This document shows, piece after piece, positions 7,926-15,340 of a stretch of DNA of 64,000 bases. The position numbers were made by a program, and so were the translations under genes. This DNA is from Bradyrhizobium sp. RD5-C2. Lineage in GTDB: Bacteria > Pseudomonadota > Alphaproteobacteria > Rhizobiales > Xanthobacteraceae. Under the pieces are notes generated by a model. The model was not told the DNA's origin and did not search any database. It worked only from the letters and a program-made list of their open reading frames with translations. The DNA lies in NCBI RefSeq assembly GCF_019972155.1, contig NZ_BOVL01000008.1, forward strand, positions 109,380-173,379, given 5' to 3'. Numbering within the stretch: the stretch's first letter is position 1; the number at the start of each line of letters is the position of its first letter.

Positions 7926-9172
7926 TCGCTCTCCCCTGCGCTTTCCCACGTTCCATCGCGCCGCGGCGGCCACGGCGACGGCACGCGGAAGCCCTGCTTT
8001 GACTTCCTCAAACGGAAATTCGGATTTGAAGCCGAGACGCCGTGAACGATGGGATCAAACGGCTCGAGGAAGATCCGTTCGGCCTGCGGCTCGGCGCCTA
8101 TCCAGATTGCCAGCCGATCGCGCCACGCGGCAAACTGCGGTGTCCCAAGGTCGACCACCTGCCAGGCATCGCGCCCACCGGCAAACGCAGCCATCGCCAC
8201 CAGGTCAGCCTGCGGCGCGAGATGCGTCCAGACGCCCTCCCCGAGGTCCTGATCGCGGATAGTGCGCAGCTCGCGCCGCTCAGCGATCCGCATCGCCACG
8301 GTAAGGCCCTTGAGCTCGTCGCCTTGCACAAGCCGCCGTTGCGGAGGCGCGGGCTTCGCTGCCGTCGCACCAGGCGCCGGGAATTCTCGAAACCCACGCG
8401 TCCGCACCCAGAGATGAAAATTCATCGGTCGGCGCTGTTTGAGCTCGCGCAGTTTCGCCATGTAGAGCGGGACGGCATCGCCGCACCAGGATCGATCCTC
8501 CTGCGTCAGCAGACGGAACTCCTCGAGCGCCAGGTCGCGCCGCATGACCTCGTGACCGACGTAGCCATCGAACGCTGACGCGAACTCGGCCGGCTCGCCT
8601 TCCTCGATCGTTTCGTGATCATCCGGAAATCCCCCGGAGGGGGACTTAGGGGGATCTTCAGGTTCAGGTTCAGAGATTAGGCCCTTACCCGAGTGGTAGG
8701 GCTGGCGGAGTCCTGGCGCAGGGCTAACCTCCGGATTTAGCCCTATCTGGCAGGTAGGGCTAATCTCGTCCTCTCCGGCCACCGTCTCGTCGATATCGTC
8801 GGCAGCAGCTCGCCCGGCGGCGCGTGCCTCGATCACATAGGGATCAACGTCGTACAGCAGCCGGATCTTGTCAGTCGTGCGTTTGCCGCGGCCGTTGCCG
8901 TTCCTGTTCCCTTGCTCGTCGATCCATTGCTCGTGACGCGAGATCGCGCCGATCTCCTGCAGCCAGGCCAGACGCCGGCGAACGGTTTGCGGCGACAGCT
9001 CGCAGTCCTCTGCTAACGAAGGAATGCTAACGAAACAGGTGCCCTCGGCGTCGACGTAGAGCGTCAGCATGCTGAGCAGGATTTTGGCCTGAATGTTTCG
9101 CAGGCGCAGGTTGCGCGCCCAGCTATGCGCCTCGTCGGCAGCGATGCGGCGCCGCCGTTTCGCGGTCGTCAT
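7922..9172 (-). CDS. Phage replication-type protein with winged-helix N-terminus
   Basis: 416 residues. The N-terminal 90 residues hold a winged-helix of the type seen in phage and plasmid replication proteins (NIQAKILLSMLTLYVD, then LAEDCELSPQTVRRRLAWLQEIGAI). The middle is acidic and low-complexity, and the C-terminal half carries no recognised catalytic motif. The ATG at 9172 is preceded by TAGGAC; the ORF is open upstream, but the extra residues lack a start signal. It may recruit the host replication machinery or serve as an operon regulator; the exact role is not visible. The stop overlaps the NusG-like start by 4 bases. Confidence 0.6.
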   Translation of the reverse strand: MTTAKRRRRIAADEAHSWARNLRLRNIQAKILLSMLTLYVDAEGTCFVSIPSLAEDCELSPQTVRRRLAWLQEIGAISRHEQWIDEQGNRNGNGRGKRTTDKIRLLYDVDPYVIEARAAGRAAADDIDETVAGEDEISPTCQIGLNPEVSPAPGLRQPYHSGKGLISEPEPEDPPKSPSGGFPDDHETIEEGEPAEFASAFDGYVGHEVMRRDLALEEFRLLTQEDRSWCGDAVPLYMAKLRELKQRRPMNFHLWVRTRGFREFPAPGATAAKPAPPQRRLVQGDELKGLTVAMRIAERRELRTIRDQDLGEGVWTHLAPQADLVAMAAFAGGRDAWQVVDLGTPQFAAWRDRLAIWIGAEPQAERIFLEPFDPIVHGVSASNPNFRLRKSKQGFRVPSPWPPRRDGTWESAGESE

Positions 9173-9229
9173 GATTTCACGTCCTAAGCAGAATTTCGGG
9201 AGACGCTGACGCAACAAACACTGAGAATT

Positions 9230-9532
9230 TCACGGCCGCGGCTGCAGCAGACGATCGACGATGTCGCGCGCCGGCAACCGGGCGATCGCGTCGAGCTCGA
9301 TCGCAACACCGAGCCGGTCAAGCCACTCGCGGCGAAAACCTCGACGCTTGAGCCGCGGCGGATCGATGACGCCGGCAGCCAGCGCGGCGCAATCCGGGAT
9401 CTCGTATTCCTCGAGCTCGCCGAGCTCGGCGCCGTGGGCCACCAACTGACAAATCACGTCGGCCAGCGTCAGCGCTTGCGGCCCTCCGGCGGCCAAGCAA
9501 CGGACAATCGGCCTAGCGCGATGCCGTGTCAT
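9230..9532 (-). CDS. Small phage hypothetical protein
   Basis: A 100-residue protein beginning MTRHRARPIVRCLAAGG. GAGG lies close before this ATG, and the start overlaps the previous gene by 20 bases, as expected inside the early operon. It is rich in Leu, Glu and Arg and mainly helical, with no signal peptide and no recognised domain. The operon position suggests a role in early phage metabolism; nothing more can be said from the sequence. Confidence 0.6.
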   Translation of the reverse strand: MTRHRARPIVRCLAAGGPQALTLADVICQLVAHGAELGELEEYEIPDCAALAAGVIDPPRLKRRGFRREWLDRLGVAIELDAIARLPARDIVDRLLQPRP

Positions 9533-9890
9533 TGTCCTCAAGCGACCGGCGTTCAATCGGGATGTCGAGGAAGCGCGCCAGGTTCATCCCGGCTTCCATG
9601 CCAGAGGAAATGCCGCGATCGGTGTAGACGACAACGGCATCGGCGAGGTGCATCCAGGCATGCCCGGCGTTGATGCCATGGGCTCGCTCGTTCAGATCGC
9701 CGTCGTCGAGGATTCCGTCTTGCGTGTAGAGGAGATGCGATGCCAGCGGCGCTTCGCCCCGCAGCAGCGCATCACGCACGCAGGCGCGCCCATAGTTGAC
9801 GTTGTGCTCAACCTCGCCAGCGTATGGCGATACCAGAATGACGCGCCGCATGTCGCGCGGTCGTAAAGTGTGATGCCTCTCGATTTTCAT
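9513..9890 (-). CDS. Nucleoside 2-deoxyribosyltransferase-like protein
   Basis: 125 residues with the fold signature of the nucleoside 2-deoxyribosyltransferase-like superfamily: ILVSPYAG (strand plus nucleotide loop) at about 18-25, a central GDLNERAHGINAGHAW region, DAVVVYTD, and the GMEAGMNLARF motif with a Glu at the usual active-site position. Such proteins hydrolyse or exchange N-glycosidic bonds of deoxynucleosides or nucleotides; in phages they may recycle or alter nucleotides. The ATG makes an ATGA overlap with the methylase gene upstream. The substrate is unknown. Confidence 0.65.
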   Translation of the reverse strand: MKIERHHTLRPRDMRRVILVSPYAGEVEHNVNYGRACVRDALLRGEAPLASHLLYTQDGILDDGDLNERAHGINAGHAWMHLADAVVVYTDRGISSGMEAGMNLARFLDIPIERRSLEDNDTASR

Positions 9891-11275
9891 CGCCCCAACG
9901 CCCCTTTGTGGACCGGCTCGGCCTTCGGCGCCCGGCGCAGGAATGCCGGGATGTCGAGGCCGTCGTCGTTCGAATTGGCTCCAGGTCGGTTCGCCGGCGG
10001 CGCGGCTATATCGGCGCGGCCGGCAGCGACGGCGACGCTCGAAACGACTTCCCCGATCGGCAACGAGGCAACGTCGACCGAACGGGCTGGAGGATCGCCG
10101 GCGTGAGCTCCGGCGTCCGCAAACGGTGGGACCACAGCCGCCTGGTTGCCCCAAGCGTCCCAGCCGGTTGGCAATGGATTGTCGGCATCGATGCGAGCAA
10201 ACAGCTCGAGCACCGGCACGCCGCCGCCCATGGCGGCGATCATGCGCCGGTAATGCTCAGGCTTGCGCGAGTGGCCGAGCGGTCGCGATCGCTCGCGATG
10301 GTTGGAGCCGAACTTTTCGCCGCTCGCCGGTTTCGGCAGGCCCTTGCCGCGCTTGAACAGCAGCAGCAGCTCGTCCTGGTCGCGGACCAGGACGGCGCCG
10401 CCGGCCTCGTCCGGATGCTCGTCATCATTTTTGGTCCAGACGAAGGCCGTCGAGTAGGACTCAAAGCCCCATGACAGCGCGACCGCCGAGGCGAGCGGCA
10501 TCTGCGCCCGGACCTTGATGACCTCGCCGGTCCGCAGATCCGTCGCCTCGATCTCGGCCTCATGCCAGGCGAGCAGATGCGCGCGCGGAATCCAGAGAAA
10601 CAGCCAGGCGTCGGGCAGGACCATGTCCTTAACCGGCAGATCGCAGATCTCCGACCACGGCATGGTCGGATAATGGTTCTCATAGGAGCGGCTGGTGACG
10701 CCCTGGCTTCGATGCCACGGCGGATCTGCGTAAATGATCGGATACCTGCGGCCAGTTGGCTGCAGCGCCGAGGCGTCAGAGAGCGCCTGTGCGAGACCTC
10801 GGCGATGCTCCCTGCCCTTTTCCTCGGCCGCAACCTTTGTCAGATCCATCGCAACGCGACCGGCGCCGGCGCGCATCTCCTGTTCATGACGGCCGAGCGC
10901 GGCCTCGAATTCGGCGGCATTCATCGCCGCGAGCCGCTGCGCCTTGGACGATAGCTTGCGGTCGATCCCGGCCTCGGCCAGCGTTGCCGACCGCTCGGAT
11001 ACCTGTTCCTCGTCGGAACAGGTACACCGCGACTGGTAAGGGCGGCCACCCTTGGCAAGACCGACCGTCGCTTTCTGCTCGGCGACGAGCTCGCCGAGGC
11101 GGCGTTCGGCCCGGAAGCGGATCTGCGCGGCCTGGATCTCTAGGTCGAGGTTTTTCGCGACCTTGGCAGCCAGGCGCATGGCCTCGGCCTGGTCACGGAC
11201 CGTCATGACCTCGTCGGCGGCAACGGCCTCGGCCAGCGCGCGGCAGGCCGCCTCATAGCGAACGAGCTCAGTCAA
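9887..11275 (-). CDS. MT-A70 family DNA N6-adenine methyltransferase
   Basis: 462 residues from a TTG start that forms a TTGA overlap with the HNH gene and has GAGGAG 8 bases upstream. The catalytic DPPW motif is at 184-187 in IIYADPPW, followed by WLFLWIP (about 230) and a VWTKND region typical of MT-A70 methylases. The N-terminal 160 residues form a helical, charged domain often fused to this type of phage methylase. The C-terminal 90 residues are low-complexity. The product likely methylates adenine in phage DNA, for protection from host restriction or for regulation; the site cannot be read from the sequence. Confidence 0.85.
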   Translation of the reverse strand: MTELVRYEAACRALAEAVAADEVMTVRDQAEAMRLAAKVAKNLDLEIQAAQIRFRAERRLGELVAEQKATVGLAKGGRPYQSRCTCSDEEQVSERSATLAEAGIDRKLSSKAQRLAAMNAAEFEAALGRHEQEMRAGAGRVAMDLTKVAAEEKGREHRRGLAQALSDASALQPTGRRYPIIYADPPWHRSQGVTSRSYENHYPTMPWSEICDLPVKDMVLPDAWLFLWIPRAHLLAWHEAEIEATDLRTGEVIKVRAQMPLASAVALSWGFESYSTAFVWTKNDDEHPDEAGGAVLVRDQDELLLLFKRGKGLPKPASGEKFGSNHRERSRPLGHSRKPEHYRRMIAAMGGGVPVLELFARIDADNPLPTGWDAWGNQAAVVPPFADAGAHAGDPPARSVDVASLPIGEVVSSVAVAAGRADIAAPPANRPGANSNDDGLDIPAFLRRAPKAEPVHKGALGR

Positions 11276-11757
11276 AACGGGATCTCCTCGAGTTGAGGCT
11301 GCGCCGGCAGGCTGACGACGAGTTCGCGGACAATGTCCTCGAGCGACGGCGCCGAGCCACGCCTGCGGCGGTTGGCTGCGTTTTCCTGCTTCGTCGCCCA
11401 GCGCAGATTTGCGCGGCGGTTGTCGAGCGTCTGGCCGTTGATATGGTCGACGAAATGCGAGCGCAGGTAAGCCTCGCTTTGCGGCTCCGCGAGGATCATT
11501 ATCTCGCGATGCATGCGGACGGTCGCGCGCGAGACGTCAACGTTGCGCTTGGCGTACCGCATCCAATCGCCGCGGCCGGCGTGCCAGACGTTCCAGATCT
11601 TCTCCGACAGCCAGGCGTAATCGACGGCGTCGACCAGCGTCCAGATCGGCTCGCGCGTCGACAGCCAGATCCGCCGCCACGGCGTGTTTGACAGGTCAAC
11701 CAGGTCCGATGATGCAGCGAGATCCTCGCGCGTTCTGGCGAAACAGCCGTGCATCAC
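11272..11757 (-). CDS. HNH endonuclease (homing-type)
   Basis: 161 residues. The HNH core lies at about 82-130: MHREIM, then [29 protein letters not shown], with the His and Asn pattern of the HNH_3 group of free-standing homing nucleases. The start is a GTG in a GTGA overlap with the GapR-like gene; an ATG lies one codon later. It differs clearly from the zinc-type HNH protein at 6660. In the early operon it may be a selfish homing gene or may cut competing DNA. Confidence 0.8.
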   Translation of the reverse strand: MMHGCFARTREDLAASSDLVDLSNTPWRRIWLSTREPIWTLVDAVDYAWLSEKIWNVWHAGRGDWMRYAKRNVDVSRATVRMHREIMILAEPQSEAYLRSHFVDHINGQTLDNRRANLRWATKQENAANRRRRGSAPSLEDIVRELVVSLPAQPQLEEIPF

Positions 11758-12020
11758 AGCATTCCCAGCGCCTGCATGTAGGTCTCGAGGATCGCCTCCT
11801 CGGCCTCGCGCTCGATCGGATCCAGCTTGCGCAGCTTGACGATCGCACGCAGCGCCTTGACGTCGAAACCGTTTCCCTTGGCTTCGGCATAGACGTCGCT
11901 GATGTCGTCGGAGATCGTCTTTTTCTCCTCGATCAGGCGCTCGACGCGCTCAACGATCGATTTCAGCTGGTCTTTGGCGATCGTCGTTGCCCGAGTTTCT
12001 GCGGCCGGTTTCTTGCTCAT
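11754..12020 (-). CDS. GapR-like nucleoid protein (DUF2312)
   Basis: 88 residues matching the DUF2312 family almost end to end: [18 protein letters not shown], then [20 protein letters not shown], then a final helix [13 protein letters not shown]. The chromosomal member GapR of Caulobacter binds over-twisted AT-rich DNA ahead of replication and stimulates gyrase and Topo IV. A prophage copy in the early operon may help phage replication or compete with the host protein. The start overlaps the preceding small gene (ATGA). Confidence 0.88.
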   Translation of the reverse strand: MSKKPAAETRATTIAKDQLKSIVERVERLIEEKKTISDDISDVYAEAKGNGFDVKALRAIVKLRKLDPIEREAEEAILETYMQALGML

Positions 12021-12172
12021 CGGCGCACCCAGCGAAAACCGGCATCGGCAGCGCCTCGCCGATCGCGAAATGGCTGCATCGCACAGCCGACCGCGGCAAA
12101 CACCGCCACAAGCAGAATGCAGGCCATGATCACCAGGAAACGCAGATCCTCGATATCGATGTCGCCGTTCAC
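12017..12172 (-). CDS. Small single-span membrane protein of the early operon
   Basis: A GTG-started ORF of 51 residues. AGGGGGA lies 9 bases upstream, and the stop makes an ATGA overlap with the GapR-like gene, so it is very likely translated. Residues 10-33 ([20 protein letters not shown]) form one transmembrane helix, followed by a basic C-terminus (RDRRG, RWVRR). A superinfection-exclusion or inner-membrane role is possible but not shown. Confidence 0.65.
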   Translation of the reverse strand: MNGDIDIEDLRFLVIMACILLVAVFAAVGCAMQPFRDRRGAADAGFRWVRR

Positions 12173-12191
12173 GGCTCGATCCCCCTGTCCG

Positions 12192-12416
12192 TCATGCGCT
12201 CTGTTGCCCAGCGCTTTCGGTCCGAGGACCGACGCCGACCCAGTCGTTCGGCGTTACCTCGCCACCCGTCAGCTCGAAGATCGTTGCCATCGCCTTCTTG
12301 TCGGGCTCGCGTTCGCCGGCTCGGTAGCGGCGTACGGTCTCGCCACTCCAGCCAGCTCGCTTTCCGAAGCCGGCGTTGCTTTCCCTGTTAGCGATCATCC
12401 ATGGGTCAAAGCGCAT
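12192..12416 (-). CDS. Cro-like XRE-family repressor
   Basis: 74 residues, nearly all helix-turn-helix: GFGKRAGWSGETVRRYRAG, with the recognition helix around ETVRRYRAGEREP. It is the first gene of the leftward early operon and is divergent from the CI-like gene across three operators, the normal place for Cro. A GGAG lies unusually close to the ATG, so initiation may be weak or depend on a different upstream site. Confidence 0.8.
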   Translation of the reverse strand: MRFDPWMIANRESNAGFGKRAGWSGETVRRYRAGEREPDKKAMATIFELTGGEVTPNDWVGVGPRTESAGQQSA

Positions 12417-12429
12417 AACTCCACTACGT

Positions 12430-12498
12430 CACCAATATGGTGATGATTCGCAAGTCCAAATCACCAAATTGGTGCTATGATCGAACACCAATTTGGTG
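12430..12498. promoter_or_regulatory. Divergent operator-promoter region of the lysogeny switch
   Basis: Three 13-bp palindromes lie at 12430-12442 (CACCAATATGGTG), 12462-12474 (CACCAAATTGGTG) and 12486-12498 (CACCAATTTGGTG). For the rightward repressor gene there is an extended -10 element, TGCTATGAT, at 12473-12481 between operators 2 and 3, so repressor binding there would be autoregulatory. The leftward cro promoter probably uses TTGGAC (minus strand, about 12455-12460) and a -10 overlapping operator 1. The binding protein is inferred to be the CI-like and/or Cro-like product. Confidence 0.8.
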
Positions 12499-12510
12499 CC
12501 CATTGCCGCC

Positions 12511-13110
12511 ATGAAGGAGAAATACCCAAACGGGTTGGCTGACGCCCTCACAAGGCGATCGGATGTAACGCAGGCAGATCTTGCTAAAGCCGCCGGTACG
12601 AGCCCCCAGCAGATCAATCGGCTGATTCACGGCGAGCGAGAGATGACGGCGCTCTGGGCCGAGCGGTTGGCCCCGGCCCTGCGCACGTCACCCGAGCGGC
12701 TGGTCTTCCCCGGCCTAAGGACGTTTCGAGCGCCACTTCTATCGTGGGTCAGTGCTGGACGCCTCGCAAGCCAGGAAGGCGTCAGAAAGTCAGACGTACG
12801 AAAGTACGTTTACCTCGCTGATTTGCCGAAGGGCGACTGGATCGTCCTTGAAGTACAGGGCGACTCCATGGATCGGGTCGCCCCCGACGGATCGTACATC
12901 TGCGTCAATCTGTCCGACCACCGACTCCTCACCGACAAGTTCTATGTTTTCGGTACACCGGAGGGCGACGCCACCTTCAAGAGATACCGTCACGGCAATC
13001 CGCCGCGACTACAGCCGTTTTCTACGAATCCCGATCATGAGACCATTCAAATGTCGAGCGAGACACTCGTCGTCGGTCGCGTCGGCCGCGTCATCAACGA
13101 TTTGGGCTAA
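12511..13110 (+). CDS. CI/LexA-like phage repressor (XRE HTH + S24 peptidase)
   Basis: 199 residues from ATG 12511. In-frame TTG and GTG codons lie upstream but inside operator 3, so they are unlikely starts. The N-terminal HTH (about 19-40, TQADLAKAAGTSPQQINRLI) binds the operators. The C-terminal S24 domain has the Ala82-Gly83 self-cleavage site in SWVSAGR, Ser119 in QGDSMD and Lys157 in ATFKRY, so SOS/RecA-induced autocleavage is expected. It keeps the prophage silent. No clear Shine-Dalgarno precedes the ATG; the short leader from the extended -10 may matter. Confidence 0.88.
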   Translation: MKEKYPNGLADALTRRSDVTQADLAKAAGTSPQQINRLIHGEREMTALWAERLAPALRTSPERLVFPGLRTFRAPLLSWVSAGRLASQEGVRKSDVRKYVYLADLPKGDWIVLEVQGDSMDRVAPDGSYICVNLSDHRLLTDKFYVFGTPEGDATFKRYRHGNPPRLQPFSTNPDHETIQMSSETLVVGRVGRVINDLG

Positions 13111-13147
13111 TTCATCAACCACCAATCCGGCAAAAAGAACACCAGAG

Positions 13148-13209
13148 CACCATTTTAGTTATCATCACCGTTTTGGTGATTTACGAATTGACCAAACACC
13201 ATATTGGTG
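13148..13209. promoter_or_regulatory. Second operator cluster and rightward promoter
   Basis: Two more copies of the switch operator lie at 13166-13178 (CACCGTTTTGGTG) and 13197-13209 (CACCATATTGGTG), with a decayed half-matching copy at 13148-13160. The last one sits between TTGACC at 13188-13193 and a weak -10 near 13211-13216, so repressor binding should block a rightward promoter driving the small genes toward the integrase. Confidence 0.75.
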
Positions 13210-13243
13210 AGATTTTGTTCCCGTGAACAAACGGGGAATCCCT

Positions 13244-13528
13244 ATGCGACGTACTTCCTGCAACCGCCTTCCCGCCATCAGCCGCTCGACTGCCGCTCAA
13301 GCAAAAGTCCCTGAATACATTGATACCGCGCTGGTAAAGCCGCGCTCGCCACTGTCTCCGAGCGAGACGGTCAAGCGCATGGCCGATGATATGCGTGCCG
13401 CGTCTTACCGTGAGGGCGGCATCACCGAAGACGACCTCGAGCGGCTCGGCTTCACCCGCTCACAGATCAAGGCACATGCGGCTGATGCGCGCGCGCTGGC
13501 GCATCAGCTCGCCGGGCCGAGCCTGTAA
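13244..13528 (+). CDS. Small phage hypothetical protein under repressor control
   Basis: 94 residues from ATG 13244, which has GGGGA 7 bases upstream; a GTG seven codons earlier is the alternative. The C-terminal half has a small helical, HTH-like segment (ITEDDLERLGFTRSQIKAH) followed by an Ala-rich helix. It is the first gene after the second operator cluster, so it should be expressed when the repressor is lifted. It may be a small regulator; no family is recognised. Confidence 0.65.
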   Translation: MRRTSCNRLPAISRSTAAQAKVPEYIDTALVKPRSPLSPSETVKRMADDMRAASYREGGITEDDLERLGFTRSQIKAHAADARALAHQLAGPSL

Positions 13529-13544
13529 GAGCGGCTCTTCCCTG

Positions 13545-13754
13545 ATGAAGCGCCTTCAACGCAATCACCACATTGCGCTCGCGCTGCTCGAATACAGTCC
13601 CTTCGAGCGGCACCCGTGCGGCGGCTGGCGGTTCGGCGCCAAGAGGATCGCGAGCGAAATGGCCGACCGCCTGATCGCCGGCGGCCGCGCGCAAATCGTT
13701 GATGACACGTTGCGTCCAGTATTGCGCGTTGCATCCGCGAGGCGCCGTCAATGA
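13545..13754 (+). CDS. Small phage hypothetical protein
   Basis: 69 residues beginning MKRLQRNHHIALALLEYSPF, 16 bases after the previous stop. It is basic with a GGWRFGAKRIASEMADRLIAGG segment and has no recognised domain. Its stop overlaps the next start (ATGA), which supports translation as part of one operon of four small genes. The ribosome site is weak, suggesting translational coupling. Confidence 0.55.
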   Translation: MKRLQRNHHIALALLEYSPFERHPCGGWRFGAKRIASEMADRLIAGGRAQIVDDTLRPVLRVASARRRQ

Positions 13755-13855
13755 CGCTGGCGATCTTCATCGCGGCCAACCTTGTGGTCGGCCTTCTGGC
13801 CGACCTTAACGCCGGTTACCACCGCGGCCTCCAGTGCAGCGAGCACCACGCATGA
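13751..13855 (+). CDS. 34-residue membrane peptide gene
   Basis: A very short ORF linked by ATGA overlaps to the genes on both sides (13751-13754 and 13852-13855), which is the main evidence that it is real. The first 18 residues (LAIFIAANLVVGLLADL) form a hydrophobic helix and the tail is His-rich (SEHHA). It may be a small membrane protein or only a coupling peptide. Confidence 0.5.
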   Translation: MTLAIFIAANLVVGLLADLNAGYHRGLQCSEHHA

Positions 13856-14067
13856 CGAGGCCGATCACCGAAAAACGACTGCTCGATGCGATTGCGCTCG
13901 TTTCCGAGGTGATCATCCTGCACGGCGTAAAATACGCGCCACTGCTCGACCGGCTTGAGCAGGAGCTTGAGACGGTCAGGCGCTATGAAGATCCGATCTT
14001 TCGCGCACGGCGCCACATTGCACGACAAACTGAAGCAGAAAGACGCCCGGCGGACTCCGTCGCATAA
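13852..14067 (+). CDS. Small phage hypothetical protein
   Basis: 71 residues from the ATG in the ATGA overlap at 13852. The protein is a predicted two-helix cytoplasmic peptide (TEKRLLDAIALVSEVIILHG, then LLDRLEQELETVRRYE) with a basic C-terminus. No family is recognised. It is the last of the small rightward genes before a 144-base gap and the integrase. Confidence 0.55.
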   Translation: MTRPITEKRLLDAIALVSEVIILHGVKYAPLLDRLEQELETVRRYEDPIFRARRHIARQTEAERRPADSVA

Positions 14068-14211
14068 GCTCGCGAGATTCGGCCAGGGCTTACTGGCCCT
14101 TTCCGGTCGCGCCACGGGTGCAGGGCATAAGCTGTGTGTACGGGCAACACCAACACCCTCAGCGCTGTTGACACTCTTGACCGGGGTTATGTGTTGCCCT
14201 AAACGGGGGTT

Positions 14212-15330
14212 ATGGAACACGATTCCCCGCCCAATTTCTCGTCACTTGATGAAGAAGAGGCCGCCCTCAAGGCTCGGCTGGAGAAGATTGCTCAGTTTAG
14301 GGCCCTGGCTCGAGAGCTTGGCATGCCGCTTGGATCGTTTCCTTCGGCGGCTGCCCCGGTTTCGCCTTCTTCGACCACTTCCCCCTCACCGCCTTCACTA
14401 ACTGCTGTTTCGTCACCGCCCATCCCTGAGACTCAGTCTTTTGATGGGACCATTGCAGGGCTTATCCAGACCTATCGAACCGACGAGCGCTCGCCCTACC
14501 ACACGCTGAAGCGCTCGGTCCGCAACAGTTACGACGGCAATTTCAACAAGATTACCGTTGATTTCGGCTCACACGTCATCGCGGACCTTACGGCTGATCG
14601 GATCATGGGATTTTATAATCAGTGGTCCGAAGGTGGCAAAATCGCTATGGGCCATGCCTTGGCAGCCAAGCTGCGTCTTTTATCGGGCTTCGGTGCCACT
14701 GTTCTTGATGACGCCGCTTGCATCCGGTTCGCGCACCTTATGCGGACACTGCGGTTTCCCGCCTCCCTGCCGCGTGCGGTGCCGATGACCGTCGAGTATG
14801 CGACGGCCGTTCGATCGAAGGCTCATGAGATGCGCTGGCCCTCAATTGCCTTGGCGCAGGCCATTCAGTTTGAGTTGAAGCTGCGCCAGGTTGATGTGAT
14901 CGGCGAATGGGTGCCGGTGTCGGATTTAACTCCGTCCACTGTGATTTGGGGCGAGGAAAAGTGGGTTCGTGGGCTCCGCTGGTCTGACGTGGACGACAAG
15001 ATGATCCTGCGTTTCTCTGTAGTGGACAAAGTCAAACGCAAGATCCAGCGCGAGGTAGATCTGACGAAGCTGCCGATGGTGCTTGAGGAAATCGACAAGT
15101 TTGACTCAATGCCGACATCGGGGCCGATGATTGTCTGCGAGCCGACAGGCCGGCCGTATTCGCCCAATGAGTTTCGCCGCAAATGGCGACTGGTAGCGAA
15201 CAAGGCTGGGCTACCGGACAATATTCGCAACGCGGACAACATTCGCGCTGAATCGAGTCTGCCCAAGCCGGAATCGAAACCGGCTCAGCAGGATTGGGCT
15301 ACGACGTTTCATAAGAAAACGGCGGGCTAA
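14212..15330 (+). CDS. int: Tyrosine recombinase/integrase, C-terminal catalytic box missing
   Basis: 372 residues. Residues 1-75 are a charged helix and a Ser/Pro linker; 80-190 are the core-binding region; the catalytic domain begins near 195. Box I (QFELKLRQVDVIGEW, with the first catalytic Arg) and the strand with the conserved Lys (VVDKVKRKIQREVDL) are visible. After FRRKWRLVANKAGLPDNIRN the sequence departs from the expected RNMDSRAG-like segment, and no HxxR, His/Trp or nucleophilic Tyr box follows; instead there are 33 low-complexity residues. The protein is likely inactive, or was recently shortened at a junction. GGGGG precedes the ATG. Confidence 0.8.
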   Translation: MEHDSPPNFSSLDEEEAALKARLEKIAQFRALARELGMPLGSFPSAAAPVSPSSTTSPSPPSLTAVSSPPIPETQSFDGTIAGLIQTYRTDERSPYHTLKRSVRNSYDGNFNKITVDFGSHVIADLTADRIMGFYNQWSEGGKIAMGHALAAKLRLLSGFGATVLDDAACIRFAHLMRTLRFPASLPRAVPMTVEYATAVRSKAHEMRWPSIALAQAIQFELKLRQVDVIGEWVPVSDLTPSTVIWGEEKWVRGLRWSDVDDKMILRFSVVDKVKRKIQREVDLTKLPMVLEEIDKFDSMPTSGPMIVCEPTGRPYSPNEFRRKWRLVANKAGLPDNIRNADNIRAESSLPKPESKPAQQDWATTFHKKTAG

Positions 15331-15339
15331 GCCCGCCGT
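15319..15339 (-). terminator. Leftward terminator of the orphan leader RNA
   Basis: GGCGGGCT at 15321-15328 and AGCCCGCC at 15330-15337, with outer AC/GT pairs, form a strong hairpin. On the minus strand it is followed by TTTTCTTAT, a good U-tract. It overlaps the integrase stop codon. It lies about 140 bases after the small leader ORF on the same strand, as an attenuator terminator would. Confidence 0.7.
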
Positions 15340-15340
15340 C

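Noticed and set aside
15268..15284. Partial tRNA gene in the integrase tail
   Set aside because: Only a T-arm-like and acceptor-like stem; no D or anticodon arm, and the T loop has 8 bases. Kept only as a low-interest structural finding.
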